From: Deroplatys truncata
Taxonomy: Eukaryota > Arthropoda > Insecta > Mantodea > Mantidae
Assembly (NCBI GenBank): GCA_030765065.1
Contig: CM060978.1
Location: 219,189,498-219,253,497 of the forward strand
Length of the DNA stretch: 64,000 bases
Reading direction: 5' to 3'
The position numbers and the translations under genes were made by a program. How positions within the stretch are numbered: position 1 is the stretch's first letter; each line of letters opens with the position of its first letter. The notes below the pieces were generated by a model, which ran no database searches, had not been told where the DNA came from, and saw nothing but the letters and a program-made list of their open reading frames with translations. Positions 49,407 through 59,406 of this stretch are shown here, piece by piece.

Positions 49407-49700
49407 TGTGGTAACGGTAGACGAAATGAAACTCCGTGATGCTTTAACTTTGATTTATTAGTAATAATAATAACAGTACTGTGTAACGCCGCTAGCCGTG
49501 TGTTTTACTTTAATACTCAATTCTAAGGGGCCTATCTTCAGATAATTACCTCCCCAAGCCAACTTTATTTCCTATTGCTGGCTTCACAAGCATCCCACAA
49601 GCATGACGTGAATTTTACCTCCTCTCCAGAATCAGCAAAGCGATACGACGCCAAAGCCTTACACGTGCTCCCTTTTATACCGTCACAAGGGGACGCTACA
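49407..49700 (-). mobile_element. Possible solo-LTR-like segment with TATA box
   Basis: On the minus strand the block begins TGTAGCGTCC and ends GTTACCACA (TG...CA). It has a TATAAAAGG box (complement of 49671-49679) about 20 bases in and an AATAAA signal (complement of 49454-49459) near its end. No matching target duplication or second LTR is seen, and no primer-binding site follows. It could equally be a promoter fragment. Confidence 0.3.
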
Positions 49701-51615
49701 TTTACCTAGCTATTTTAAAAGCTTTACTCTCATTGGCTTTACCCTGCACGTGGTATGAGAATATTTGCCTTCATATCTGAAGTCCTGACACGTTTGGAAA
49801 TTCCCAAAGTGTCAAGATCTCTCTCCCTCTCTTTCTATCCTATCGCTATCTCTCTCACTCATCTCTTGCAAGTGTTTTGTGACTGCTTTTGTCGTGGTAA
49901 TCAGCTCGTGTTATCTTATTTGTTGGACGCCTGTTATTGTTTTATTATTTTGAATTATGGGTTCTTTGTCCTCCAGCTAGCTATTATTACTCAGCTGAGC
50001 AAGTATTTTGAGCAAGGCGTGTAAACGGAGAGGAGTTGTTGCTAAAAGATAACACTATTAAAATAATTTGTTTCTACACTTTTATTGCCGTCACACTTAA
50101 TTAATAATTCACATATTTAATCTTTATACACGCCTGACTGAAACTGTTATATTTCCGAATGTAATTACTGTCGTATTAGTTGCCGCGTACTTCACATTTT
50201 GTAACTAACTTTACGACGCGAGAGATTCTTTCAAACTGTATGACAATCACCTCACGAGAGATTCCTTAAGACTGCGCGAAACATGCTTATGGCTCGAGAA
50301 TATATACTCCTTCACCTCGAAATGCCTAAACATTATAATAGAGCTGCTATTGGTTACCAAATCGCGCCAACATTAGCGTCTGTTTTGTCAGCCAATCACT
50401 ACCACTAACATATATGCTCTAGGGAAGATATTCCCTCCGTTTCTAAAGAAAGGCACGCTACCCTGACGTCATTTGTTTGTCTCTTCTTAGTGATAAACAA
50501 CTCACCCCTTTGTTTTATTGTTACCCACTTCCATTGTCAGTTTCAGTGAGGCCGTGTAAACTTATTTCCTAACAATACTTATGGCTAACAAACATCTAAA
50601 ATCCTGTACATACAATAATATTAATTTACACTACAATCACTCTGGCATTCACAGTATGTTATGATATAAAATACTGCCTTACTTTAGCGAGGTTGCAATT
50701 CTGTCCTCTTGTTACCTGCATTCTTACCCTGTTTCATGGCTAGCTGGCCTTCTCTCACATCTTACAATGTGTGTTACAATATTTAAGTTACCTTATTTCA
50801 TTAAAATTTACAATGATCTCGTAGTTCCCGCTACAACCTCTTTATCATCTTCCCCTCACATCTAAGGAACTTTATCCAGTAACTTCGAGTTTAAAGAAGC
50901 TATCTGTGCTACTGATTGAAACAAATGGGGAAAGTTCTGAAATGTATCCAATTTATCCAATAGAGGCATGTTGCAACAGTTTGCGTGGTTAGCCGCTAGC
51001 AACAGAGAAGCACCTGCTCTAGAGAAAGGTGATCACAGCCTTAACCGTAACAAAGTAATCTTGGTCCACTGCCACTTGAGTGATTTTGGTTTTTTCGATC
51101 AAGAAGTTTTTAATCATGGGTTACGAATAGTGTCATTGTCAAGTGACACTATGCTCCCCTGCTTTCCTCTTCTCCTTCCATGCTGCATTCAGCGTTCATC
51201 GCGAATGCGCAACTGGAGTCGGGAGCGAACGAAGGCAAAAGAATGTAGGTTCCGCAGTAGCACTGATCTGAGTCACATGTCCTGCCAGCCAATGACTATT
51301 AGTTAGTCATTTCTCTTCCCGAGCGCAAGTCATGGTGCGTTATAGGTATTCCTTGGCACTGGGCCCGTTGAGACAGGATCTGAGGCGCAGAGTGAGTGAC
51401 AATTAAAGAAAGAGACAGTGTATTACCCCTGTCTCTCTCTATGCGCAGTAGCTTTCTCATCAACCGCCTTCCCTCGTGCTCCCGACCATAATTGATAACA
51501 ATAAAATGTAACGTTACCGCTAATTACTAATTATAATTATTGCTCACTTAACTCTCGTTGAAGGAATTTACGACCATCATCTTTTTTGCCATCATCATCG
51601 ACATCGTTGTCTTCA
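49701..51615. other. No recognisable gene
   Basis: CCAAT-like stretches (CTATTGGTTACCAA at about 50347, CAGCCAATCA at about 50390) and a TGACGTCATTTG (about 50464) suggest promoter or LTR debris on either strand. The 112 aa frame at 50968-51306 has no known motif. Confidence 0.4.
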
Positions 51616-51623
51616 TCATTGTA

Positions 51624-51706
51624 CAGTGTGATTCTCTCGTTAGAGGCCCCAAACATTTTCCTATATGTTGTCCATTTATGTGAGTTTTGTGATGAAACTT
51701 TGTGTA
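51624..51706 (+). repeat. Left terminal inverted repeat of the mariner-like element
   Basis: CAGTGTGATTCTCTCGTTAG... to ...GATGAAACTTTGTGTAC. Pairs with 52885-52967. Confidence 0.9.
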
Positions 51707-51842
51707 CACAACCTTGAGCAATGTAATGTAGTGACACACCCCTCCCAACAGGCTTAGACTGTTCCACTGACCTTGGCTCTGCTTAGTCATACGAATGTCT
51801 CCACGCGCTATACTCCAATGTTGGCTCTAAGCAGCATTGACA

Positions 51843-52951
51843 ATGTGGTACACAATTGCAGAACGCGTGTTTCTCGTTCGTAACTACTGGCAAACGGGTT
51901 CATTTAAATCATGCCAAAGGGCATTTCGGGCCGAATTTGGTACGCGACGTGTGCCCTCAAAATGTTGTATTCATAAATTGGAACCTTGATCACACAGCAT
52001 GCAGGCGGCCGGGAAATGAATGTGGATGTAATGGAAGAAGTAAAGGAGGGATTATTGGCGTCGCCAACAAAATCCTTGCGACGCCTTTCCCAGGAATTGA
52101 ATGTTCCTTATTGTGCGTGCCAAAGAGCTGCTAAGAAAGCTAACCTTCACGCTTACCGTGTGACATGTGTTCGAGAACTGCAACCGACGGACCATGAAAA
52201 ACGTGTTCAGTTCTGTGTATGGTTTCAAACCTTTATTGATCAGAATCCTGGGATTTTGGCTTGTTTCACGGATGAAGCGTGGTTTTATCTGAGTGGCTAC
52301 ATAAACTCTCATAACACGTGTATATGGGCACAAACAAATCCTCATGATCTACATGCAGAACCTCTACATGCACAGAAAATTGGAGTGTGGCGCACAGTGT
52401 CACGTAGGCGTATTATAGGCCCTATTTTTCATGAGAATACGGTAAACACTGAAGAATACATTGGAATATTCACTGACTTTGTCAATTAGTTAACAGATGA
52501 TGAATTTACTCACGGATATTTCCAACAAGATAGTTCAACAACTCACACCTCACGTGCAAGTATGAGGGAAATTGAAAGCTTTTATGAAGATCGAATCATC
52601 TCAAAAACTTTTTGGCCACCAAGATCTCCTGACCTTACACCACCCAACTTCTTCCTGTGGGGATGTTTGAAGGGAAAGGTATACAGAAGTAGACCACGTA
52701 CAACTGCAGAGTTGAAAGATGCTATACGTCAAGAGATTGAAGCCATTACCGAGGAGACTTTAATAAAAGTATTCCAGAATTTGGAGCGACGTGTACAAAC
52801 GTGTTTGGATGTTACAAACGTATTTGGATGTGAGAGAGGATCATTTTCAGCATCGGATGTGACAGTGCATAGTTCAAGGTATACGTACACAAATTGTCAT
52901 CACAAAACGCACATAAATGGCCAAAATATAGACAAATCTTTGGGCATCTAG
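51843..52951 (+). pseudogene. Mariner-like transposase pseudogene
   Basis: Starts at ATG 51843 (WYTIAERVFLVRNYWQTGS, SFKSCQRAFRAEFG), a helix-turn-helix N-terminus. A frameshift at about 51983 moves to the frame of MNVDVMEEVKEGLLASP, SLRRLSQELNVPYCACQR and LQPTDHEKRVQFCVWF. The catalytic blocks are LACFTDEAWFYLSGYINSHN (D1), GYFQQDSSTTHTS (D2) and PPRSPDLTPPNFFLWG (third Asp in SPD, about 33 residues after D2). One in-frame stop (TAG, about 52487) separates D1 from D2. The stop at 52949 lies inside the right inverted repeat, as is usual when the gene runs into the terminus. Confidence 0.9.
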
Positions 52952-52967
52952 CGAGAGAATCACACTG
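52885..52967 (-). repeat. Right terminal inverted repeat of the mariner-like element
   Basis: Read on the minus strand it begins CAGTGTGATTCTCTCGCTAG and matches the left repeat. Confidence 0.9.
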
Positions 52968-53285
52968 TATTAGTGTCTATGACGCTAATGATTATAAGTT
53001 TCAAAACAATCTTTCACATATGTATCGGAAGAGCTTATTAGCACAATTAATCTGATTGGCCTGGAGATTTGTAATGGAAATTGCTTCCTATAGGAATTTA
53101 TAAGCGCGGATCATTCCAAGGTCTTGCATCACATACATGCATGTAACTGTTGTATCTTAACCAACGTACTCTTTACGTTCAGAGCGTTACTTTAAAACTG
53201 GTTATAAAAACATTCCAGCGAATACCTTTAGCGCAAATCTGGATGAGGACTGTTATTTTTAGAACTGCATAAGTAGGGGGGAAAT

Positions 53286-53437
53286 GGGGTTTCTGGCACA
53301 GTTAATTTATGCATGGCTATTCATATGCAAATGAGCTCCCCCACCTCTTCTCCCCCCACCTCCTCTCCCCCCACCCCCTGCTACTTGGCATGGGGTTTCT
53401 GGCACAGTTAATTTATGCATGGCTATTCATATGCTAA
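53286..53437 (+). repeat. 105 bp-spaced duplication with octamer-like motif
   Basis: TGGGGTTTCTGGCACAGTTA, followed by ATTTATGCATGGCTATTCAT and ATGC, occurs at 53286-53331 and again at 53391-53437. Each copy is followed by a C-rich CCCCCACC tract. The first copy ends in ATGCAAAT, a perfect octamer (POU-type) motif; the second reads ATGCTAAT. Confidence 0.9.
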
Positions 53438-53544
53438 TTAGCCCCCGCCCCCTCCCTCCCCCACCCCCACCCCCCGCTGTGCCTTGGTAGTTTTAGTTGC
53501 AGCTGCGGTCGTAAATCATGTTGAGTACAATGGAGGCTTGACAG

Positions 53545-53815
53545 TTAAGCAATTAAGGCTGTCAATCAACTGTCAAAACGAACAAAGGGGTCATAAATTT
53601 AAGGTTCTGTAACAAAGGCGAGATGTTTTTCCTACCCATTCCACATCCGGCCACTTCTGCACCTGGTCAGTTACCCACTCCACTCCTATTGTTCTCGAAC
53701 ACGTGGCATACTCGTTCCACTAGCTTTTAACAAAAGAACAATGCTTAACCTTCAGCTGTCAAAATGAACAAAGCCCATGATGAATTAGGGTTGTAACAAA
53801 GCCGGTCCCTTTCCA
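53545..53815 (+). repeat. Diverged duplication (CTGTCAAAAYGAACAAAG)
   Basis: Two related stretches at about 53570-53615 and 53755-53812 share CTGTCAAAAYGAACAAAG and TTGTAACAAAG. They are part of the duplicated zone that continues to 54340. Confidence 0.6.
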
Positions 53816-53901
53816 TTGTGTAAGAGATTCTATTGTGTGTGCCTTTCTATTGTCCTTGGCAAGCATTCTTTAGAAAGACCACCTGCAGCGTTCCCATCCC
53901 A

Positions 53902-54341
53902 ATAACAAAGCCTGACCCTTTCCATTGTGTAAGAGATTCTATTGTCCTTGGCAAGGCTAGTTTAGAAAGACACCTGCAGCGTTCCCATTGTTTGGCCACC
54001 TGCTAGTTTAACAAAAGAATTCGAGGGTTGCTTTATACTCGTCCTGTCCTTGTTTGTGTGAAAGAGAGAGAAACTTGTTTACCAACTCTGCGTGACGTCA
54101 TACTTTAGAAAGACACCTGCTCCATAACAAAGCCTGACCCTTTCCATTGTGTAAGAGATTCTATTGTGTGTGCCTTTCTATTGTTCTTGGCAAGGCTAGT
54201 TTAGAAAGACACCTGCAGCGTTCCCATTGTTTGGCCACATGCTAGTTTAACAAAAGAATTCGAGGGCTGCTTTATACTTGTCCTCTCCTTGTTTGTGTGA
54301 AAGAGAGAGAAACTTGTTTACCAACTCTGCGTGACGTCATA
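53902..54341 (+). repeat. Tandem duplication of about 240 bp, each with a CRE motif
   Basis: Two nearly identical units, 53902-54104 and 54124-54341. Each contains AACAAAGCCTGACCCTTTCC, GACACCTGCAGCGTTCCCAT, a GAAAGAGAGAGAAACTTG stretch and, at the end, GCGTGACGTCATA with a perfect palindromic TGACGTCA (54093-54100 and 54332-54339). The second unit has an extra TGTGTGCCTTTCTATTG that the first lacks. A third, shorter piece starts at about 53808. No ORF spans it. Confidence 0.9.
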
Positions 54342-54479
54342 GTCGGCCATCATGATTTTGCCTGAGGGAGTTCTCTCCGATGTTTTACGACCTCCTACGA
54401 ATATACCCGAGCATAGTTAACAAGCATTCTGTTTCAGCCAACGACTCCGAAAAAGCGTCTAATATACATTTCATTACGT

Positions 54480-56600
54480 GCATTAAACCTCTGAGTGATA
54501 TCCATAGTTCGGTGTTCGATTCTTACTGTAATCAAAAGTTTATTGCTAATGAGAAATTAATGATTGATATTATTATATCATTACCCTAATTAATAAAAAG
54601 GCGTTCAGAGAATTCTAGCTCGAGTCTTACCAAGTGAAACTCTAACGCGTAATAACTATTAAACTATGCAAGGCCAGATTAAAAAAATGTATTTATCAAT
54701 TATAATTTAATTTTTTATATATCATTACCCTAATTAATGAAAGGGTGTTCAGAGGGTTCTAGTTCGAATCTTACCCAACGAAACTCTAATGCTTAATAAA
54801 TATTAAACTATGCAAGGTCAGATTAAAATGCATTTAACAAATATAATTTAATTTTTATATATCATTACAATAATTAATAAAAGGGTGTTCAGTGGGTTCT
54901 AGATCGAATCTCTAATGCTTAATAAATATTAAACTATGTGAGTATTGCGCGGCCAGATTAAAACGTGTTTAACGAATATAATTTAATTAATGAAACGGTG
55001 TTCAGGGGGATCCTAGATCGAATCTGCGAAACTCTAATGCTTAATAAATATTAAACTATGCACGACCAGATTAAAATGTGTTTAACAAATATAATTTAAT
55101 ATACACGACATTACAATGTTTAACGATCTGTATTCTTAGGAACCAGAGGTCCATAGTTCGAATCCAACCCTGTGAAACGCTATAATAACTATTAAGTTAT
55201 TGAAGCAGCGGGCGGTCGGATTAAAATTGCATTTAACAACTATAATTATTTATATTAAACCCTGATGCATACTTAGATATCTCGATGCCTAGACAACATT
55301 CTTTCTTCTTCTCCTCTCTTTTTCTTTCTATCTATCTCTTTCTTTCTCCACGACTTGTACACATTCAGGCGTTCACATATACACGAGCGCTTGTACACAC
55401 ATCAGCAAACATACACTGGTGCACGCATGCAAGCACATACACACACGCACATGTAAGTACACACACGCACACACGCAAGCACATACACACACGCATATAC
55501 ATACACCAGCACATACACACACATGCACATACATACAACAGTACACACACATACATACACCAGTACTCACACGCATTCACGCACCTCATGCGTATACATA
55601 CATACACCAGTGCTCTTACACTCACGCATTCACGCACCTCATGCGTATACATACATACACCAGTGCTCTTACACTCACGCATACATATACATGGACACAC
55701 ACACACACGTGCAAGCACATATGCCTGTTCACTTACACCCAACAGCAGCAACCCACACACGCACACACCAACTCACGCGCATGTCCTGAATGAAAAGAGA
55801 CAAAATGACGCAATAAAAACTAATTACAGCTCGGGATGCAAAGCTCCATTTACGATTGCTCGAAACCGGTCTTCTAATAACTCCAAAACTAATTAAAATA
55901 AAGACAGTAAATAAACTTTATTACTTTTATGCCATTAGCTCGTTTCTTGTGCATGTATATTAGAGTCCGGGTGTCATGGGTTCGATCCTTAACTTTAAAT
56001 CTCAATTATCTCAGAAACTAGCAGGGATTAAGGTGCGGACCAAAGCACGATTTTTAGTTCCTACGATGAACAATTAATGCTTTATATAATTTCCAATCAG
56101 TGTCCCTAGCTCGAATCCCGATCTTTCAGTGACTTCCTTAATTTTCCACTGTGTTCTAGAATATATCACTTAGATCAATGTTGCAACTGCATACAGGTCT
56201 TTTAAACACATCAAACTAATATTATAAATAATTTTGTTTCTGGAGTTCTGAGTTCGAATACCGATTCAATGAAGTTTACTTATAAATTTAATAACAGTAA
56301 ATAATTAAGACAAAGGTACCAAATAAACCTATTACGTTTATGTCATCAGATAATATCTTGCGGGTGTATATTAGGGTACCTGACGTCCAGGGTTCGATCC
56401 TTAAGTTTAAATCTCAATTATCGCAGAAACTAGCAGAGATAGAGCTGTAGACGAAAGCATGTTTGATAGCTCATACAATGAACAATTAATGCTGTATATA
56501 ATTTTCAATCAGTTGCCCCTAGTTCGAACCCCGATCTTTCAATGACTTCACTGATTTTCCTCTGTACTCTAGAATACATCACTTAGATTGATGCTTTAAC
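54480..56600 (+). repeat. Satellite-like array of about 137-141 bp monomers with tRNA T-arm look-alikes
   Basis: A motif like GTTCGAATCC recurs at about 54514, 54618, 54759, 54900, 55013, 55151, then 55979, 56108, 56248, 56390 and 56519. Most steps are 129-142 bases. It sits in tRNA-like context (AGAGGTCCATAGTTCGAATC at about 55141, GTCATGGGTTCGATCC at about 55971). Left block monomers share TAATAAATATTAAACTATGC and CAGATTAAAA. In the right block, three monomers form a higher-order unit of 411 bp: 55979-56389 repeats from 56390. A CA-rich insert (55270-55790) separates the blocks. No complete tRNA cloverleaf is apparent. Confidence 0.75.
55370..55790. repeat. CA/ACAT-rich microsatellite with a 56 bp tandem
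   Basis: Imperfect ACACAC/ACATAC repeats. Inside it, a unit containing CATTCACGCACCTCATGCGT occurs twice (about 55573 and 55629). The frames of 203, 124, 88 and 133 aa on both strands are repeat translations (His/Thr-rich or Cys/Val-rich) and are not genes. Confidence 0.9.
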
Positions 56601-56616
56601 TGCATGCAGCTGTGTG

Positions 56617-56665
56617 AGAGAGAGCGAGAGAGGGTGAGAGAGAGAGCGAGAGAGGGAGAGGAAGT
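56617..56665 (+). promoter_or_regulatory. GAGA tract upstream of a TATA promoter
   Basis: GTGAGAGAGAGCGAGAGAGG and GAGAGAGAGCGAGAGAGGGA form a run of GAGAG sites about 150-190 bases before the TATA box. In insects GAGAG is the site of GAGA factor, which opens promoter chromatin. This is simple sequence, so the role is inferred from position only. Confidence 0.5.
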
Positions 56666-56806
56666 GAAACAAGCAGGGATAGAAGTGCTGAGGGCCTCTG
56701 CGCATGCGTAGCAAGAGATGATGCCATTGGCTGCAATAATCACGTGACGTGTAAGCATCACAGCCATGATGACGTGCAGGCATCGCCTGGAGGGGGTTTA
56801 GATCCC

Positions 56807-56813
56807 TATATAA
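56807..56813 (+). promoter_or_regulatory. TATA box of the two-exon gene
   Basis: A perfect TATATAA, with start of transcription expected about 30 bases on (about 56838, near TTAGAACTGTTGTG). It lies 126 bases before the ATG at 56939. A partial palindrome ACAGACATCTGT follows it. Confidence 0.65.
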
Positions 56814-56938
56814 ACAGACATCTGTCCCATGTTAGAACTGTTGTGTACTTGTTAACTTTACATTCAAGTTTTAAAGAGCTTTAAAAGCAAAGTGAGCTAC
56901 AGACCGTCTACACATTCAGCACATATCAAAACGGGGCA

Positions 56939-58057
56939 ATGCAAGGTGAGTTTTAAATAACTATACAAAATCACTGTTGGCTTTTACAATACATTTAATT
57001 TTATTTAAACGTTACAGTACATGAAAGACGATTCGTTACAAAGAGCATCATATTTTCTAATGCTTTACATTCACATGGATTTCACTGCATACTCTTCTTC
57101 AGTTCACATGATTTTCGCCACACATTCTTCTTACATAAACATTCATACGATTTTCCCCTCATTCTTTGTTTCACTATACACTCACATGATTTCCTCTACT
57201 CATTCTTTATTCCACCTACAGGTTCATGCTCTGTTAACATTCACATGACTTTCTCTTCACATTCTTTGCTTCCATTAACATTCACATGATTTTCGCCACA
57301 CCTTCTTCTTACATAAACATTCATACGACTTTACCCTCATTCTTTGTTTCACTATACACTCACATGATTTCCTCTACTCATTCTTTGTCCCCCTGCAGGT
57401 TCATGCTTTGTTAACATTCACACGACGTTCTCAGCTCATTTCTCTATTGACATTCACATGATCTTCTCAACACATTCTTCTTACTTAAACATTCATACGA
57501 TTTTCCCCCTCATTCTTTGTTTCACTATACATTCGCACACGATTTCCTCTACTCAATCTTTGGTTCTCTGCTGGCTCATCTTCAATGAACATTCACATGA
57601 TTTCTGTACTTATTCTTTATTTCTCTACACCCTCATAGGCTTACTTACAAAACATACACACCCTAGTTCTTCAACTTGAATAATGTAGTGAAAATAATAA
57701 TTCATGGCAATGTCTGTTACAGATTGTTTAGCTGATAGACTTAACAAGATGGTGGAAGAACGTAGTTTCCTACCGACTCGTCGAGTTCAAGATCTCGAAA
57801 TAGGTCTTAACTATGAGATAAAGTCCTTAAAGAGAGTTCAAACAAGATATGGTACCAGGATCGTATCTTCGCTGGAGGATTGTCAAGTGTTCTTGCCAAA
57901 GCGCTATAATTCGTTAACCGATCAAGAGATTGCAGAAATACCTGGGAGCGTATACCTACAGTATAATGGCATGGCAGAGACGGGGAAATTTAAGACATGT
58001 AAATTGTCTTTTTTACACGCAAAGAAGGTGCGTAGAAGTGTCAAACTTAAGTATTGA
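56939..58057 (+). CDS. Two-exon gene for a 113 aa Polinton/adintovirus-associated type protein
   Basis: Exon 1 codes only for Met-Gln (ATGCAAG, 56939-56945) and ends at a strong donor, GTGAGT. The acceptor TGTCTGTTACAG ends at 57722, and exon 2 continues in frame (Asp-Cys-Leu-Ala-Asp...) to TGA 58055-58057. AATAAA follows at 58090. Without splicing, the frame could start at ATG 57704 instead. The protein has a charged N-terminus and a core with LNYEIKSLKRVQTRYGTRIV, CQVFLPKRYNSLTDQEIAEI and VYLQYNGMAETGKF. I recognise this as a small beta-rich, possibly OB-fold-like protein recurring in arthropod genomes near Polinton/adintovirus-type genes. Its function is not established. No stop or frameshift breaks it. 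Upstream there are GAGA tracts and a TATA box. Confidence 0.65.
57103..57600 (+). repeat. Tandem repeat of about 175 bp within the intron
   Basis: Units start with TTCACATGATYTTC at about 57103, 57281 and 57453. Each contains AAACATTCATACGATTTTCC and CACTATACATTC/CACTATACACTC. Inside a unit, CATTCACATGA phrases recur every 40-90 bases. The pyrimidine-rich plus strand and CACATGA phrases resemble the start of an R1 tail, but I see no alignment. Confidence 0.85.
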
Positions 58058-58089
58058 ATGTTCCCCCATTTCACAATGAAAAATTCATA

Positions 58090-58095
58090 AATAAA
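58090..58095 (+). terminator. Polyadenylation signal AATAAA
   Basis: Lies 32 bases after the stop codon of the two-exon gene. Confidence 0.55.
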
Positions 58096-58339
58096 ACAAC
58101 TGACTCATTGATATTACATATAAAGATACAAAAGATGCATATTATAGAATTTTATAAAAAATTAACGAAATTACAATATCACATGCTTGAGTTTAATTAT
58201 ATCTAGCGCATTGAAATAACTCTAAATATCCGAATGTTTATAAAAATCTTTGTGCTTCTTTTTACATGTGCCATATGCTTAAATGTAATTCTTTCCAGGT
58301 TGCCTTTACTTGACCAAGATAGTTTTCTAAGACTTTCAT

Positions 58340-58590
58340 TGTGCAGTGTTTCAGGGTGTGCAATAAGAGGAAGAAGAAGAAGAAGAATAGCCTGCTGGCA
58401 TGCAAAGGATGCTGACGCTATGGGAGGGTAGAATACCTACAAGAAACATTTCGGCAAGAAACGGGTGCTGAGACATCTACATCACCGAAACACATTAAGA
58501 CAGGATCCTTATATAACATTACAGGGTATACAATGAAAAACTACGGTCAATTTTGTATACAATTCAATGCATGGCTGAGAGTTAGCTCGA
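58340..58590 (+). pseudogene. Possible degraded paralogue of the two-exon gene
   Basis: After a candidate acceptor (CAGTGTTTCAG, about 58353) one frame reads CNKRKKKKKNSLLACKGC. A stop follows, and then in the same area SPKHIKTGSLYNITGYTMKN and YGQFCIQFNA to a stop at about 58592. The segment GSLYNITGYTMKNYGQF parallels LNYEIKSLKRVQTRYGTRI of the gene upstream (aromatic, small, Thr/Lys, then YG). Similarity is weak and the piece is broken. Confidence 0.35.
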
Positions 58591-58599
58591 ACTAGTCTC

Positions 58600-59400
58600 C
58601 CTATATTCACTGAAATTAAGCATTGTGAGCAATAATTTAAGTGACTGTGAAAATACTTTAAGTAATGGTGAAATTTGTATCCTAAAAGACTTGAGCCCTG
58701 TATACATTAACAGCATTAAGGCTGTTTGCCACGCTGGAATACAAATTATGAAAATAAAAAGACTTTCATTTAAATAATAAGGAAATTTGCATAACCTGCT
58801 GTTACAAGTGTAATGACTTATACAGAAACAAAGAGTCGGGCGAGAAAGTGATGGAAATGTAAGATAAATAATAACAATAAAAGAATTAAGGTATGCTTTT
58901 ACATAGTGTTTTTATTCATTAAAAATCCTTGCATTCCTAATGAAAAATAAATCATTACAATGATTAGTTTAAGTTATGTTACAATGATCAAAAAGAGAAC
59001 CGTCTTTAGATGCATTACTCGATCTTAAGTCAGAGCACCAAAAAATGACAAATCACGGCTTCTCCATTTTAGATGTGGTGTCACTATTCAGGTAAATTCA
59101 TGTAACACAACAGGTTGAGTATGCAGATATGTGGTCTTAAATGGGTGAAACAGAGTCTTATCCAGCTTAACAGTCTTAAGATCTCACCATCAGAAAGTCG
59201 AATCACAAGCCTTCTCGCTGAGCACAGGTTTAACAACAGCATTCCCTTCACCCTGAGACGATGTAAAGTATATAAATGTTCAACTTGACAAGGGATTCTA
59301 AACTGGTTGTTAGAGTCCAGAACTGATGTATTATATGGTGAAAACACATGTTCCTCTTCTTAGCGATCTTGTCGTCGAATCTCGGTAGCATTGAAGATGC
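58600..59400. other. No recognisable gene
   Basis: AT-rich at first, then more balanced after about 59030. The 87 aa minus frame at 59084-59347 has no motif I know and lies just downstream (minus strand) of the fragment at 59407-59760. Confidence 0.45.
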
Positions 59401-59406
59401 CCATGA

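Larger units (their letters stand above)
51624..52967 (+). mobile_element. Mariner-like element with about 84 bp terminal inverted repeats
   Basis: Both ends read CAGTGTGATTCTCTCG inwards and are flanked by TA (51622-51623 and 52968-52969), the target duplication of the Tc1/mariner superfamily. The inverted repeats extend about 84 bases (51624-51706 against 52885-52967) with around 80% identity by eye. The ends are complete but the transposase inside is broken. Confidence 0.9.

Noticed and set aside
55285-55896. 203 aa His/Thr-rich protein and the overlapping Cys/Val-rich minus ORF
   Set aside because: Translations of a CA/ACAT microsatellite, open on both strands, without conserved features.
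54480-56600. Cluster of functional tRNA genes
   Set aside because: Only T-arm-like motifs are clear. I could not pair acceptor stems or find a full cloverleaf.
54480-56600. CRISPR array
   Set aside because: Monomers of about 140 bp diverge along their whole length, there are no short identical repeats with unique spacers, and the genome is eukaryotic.
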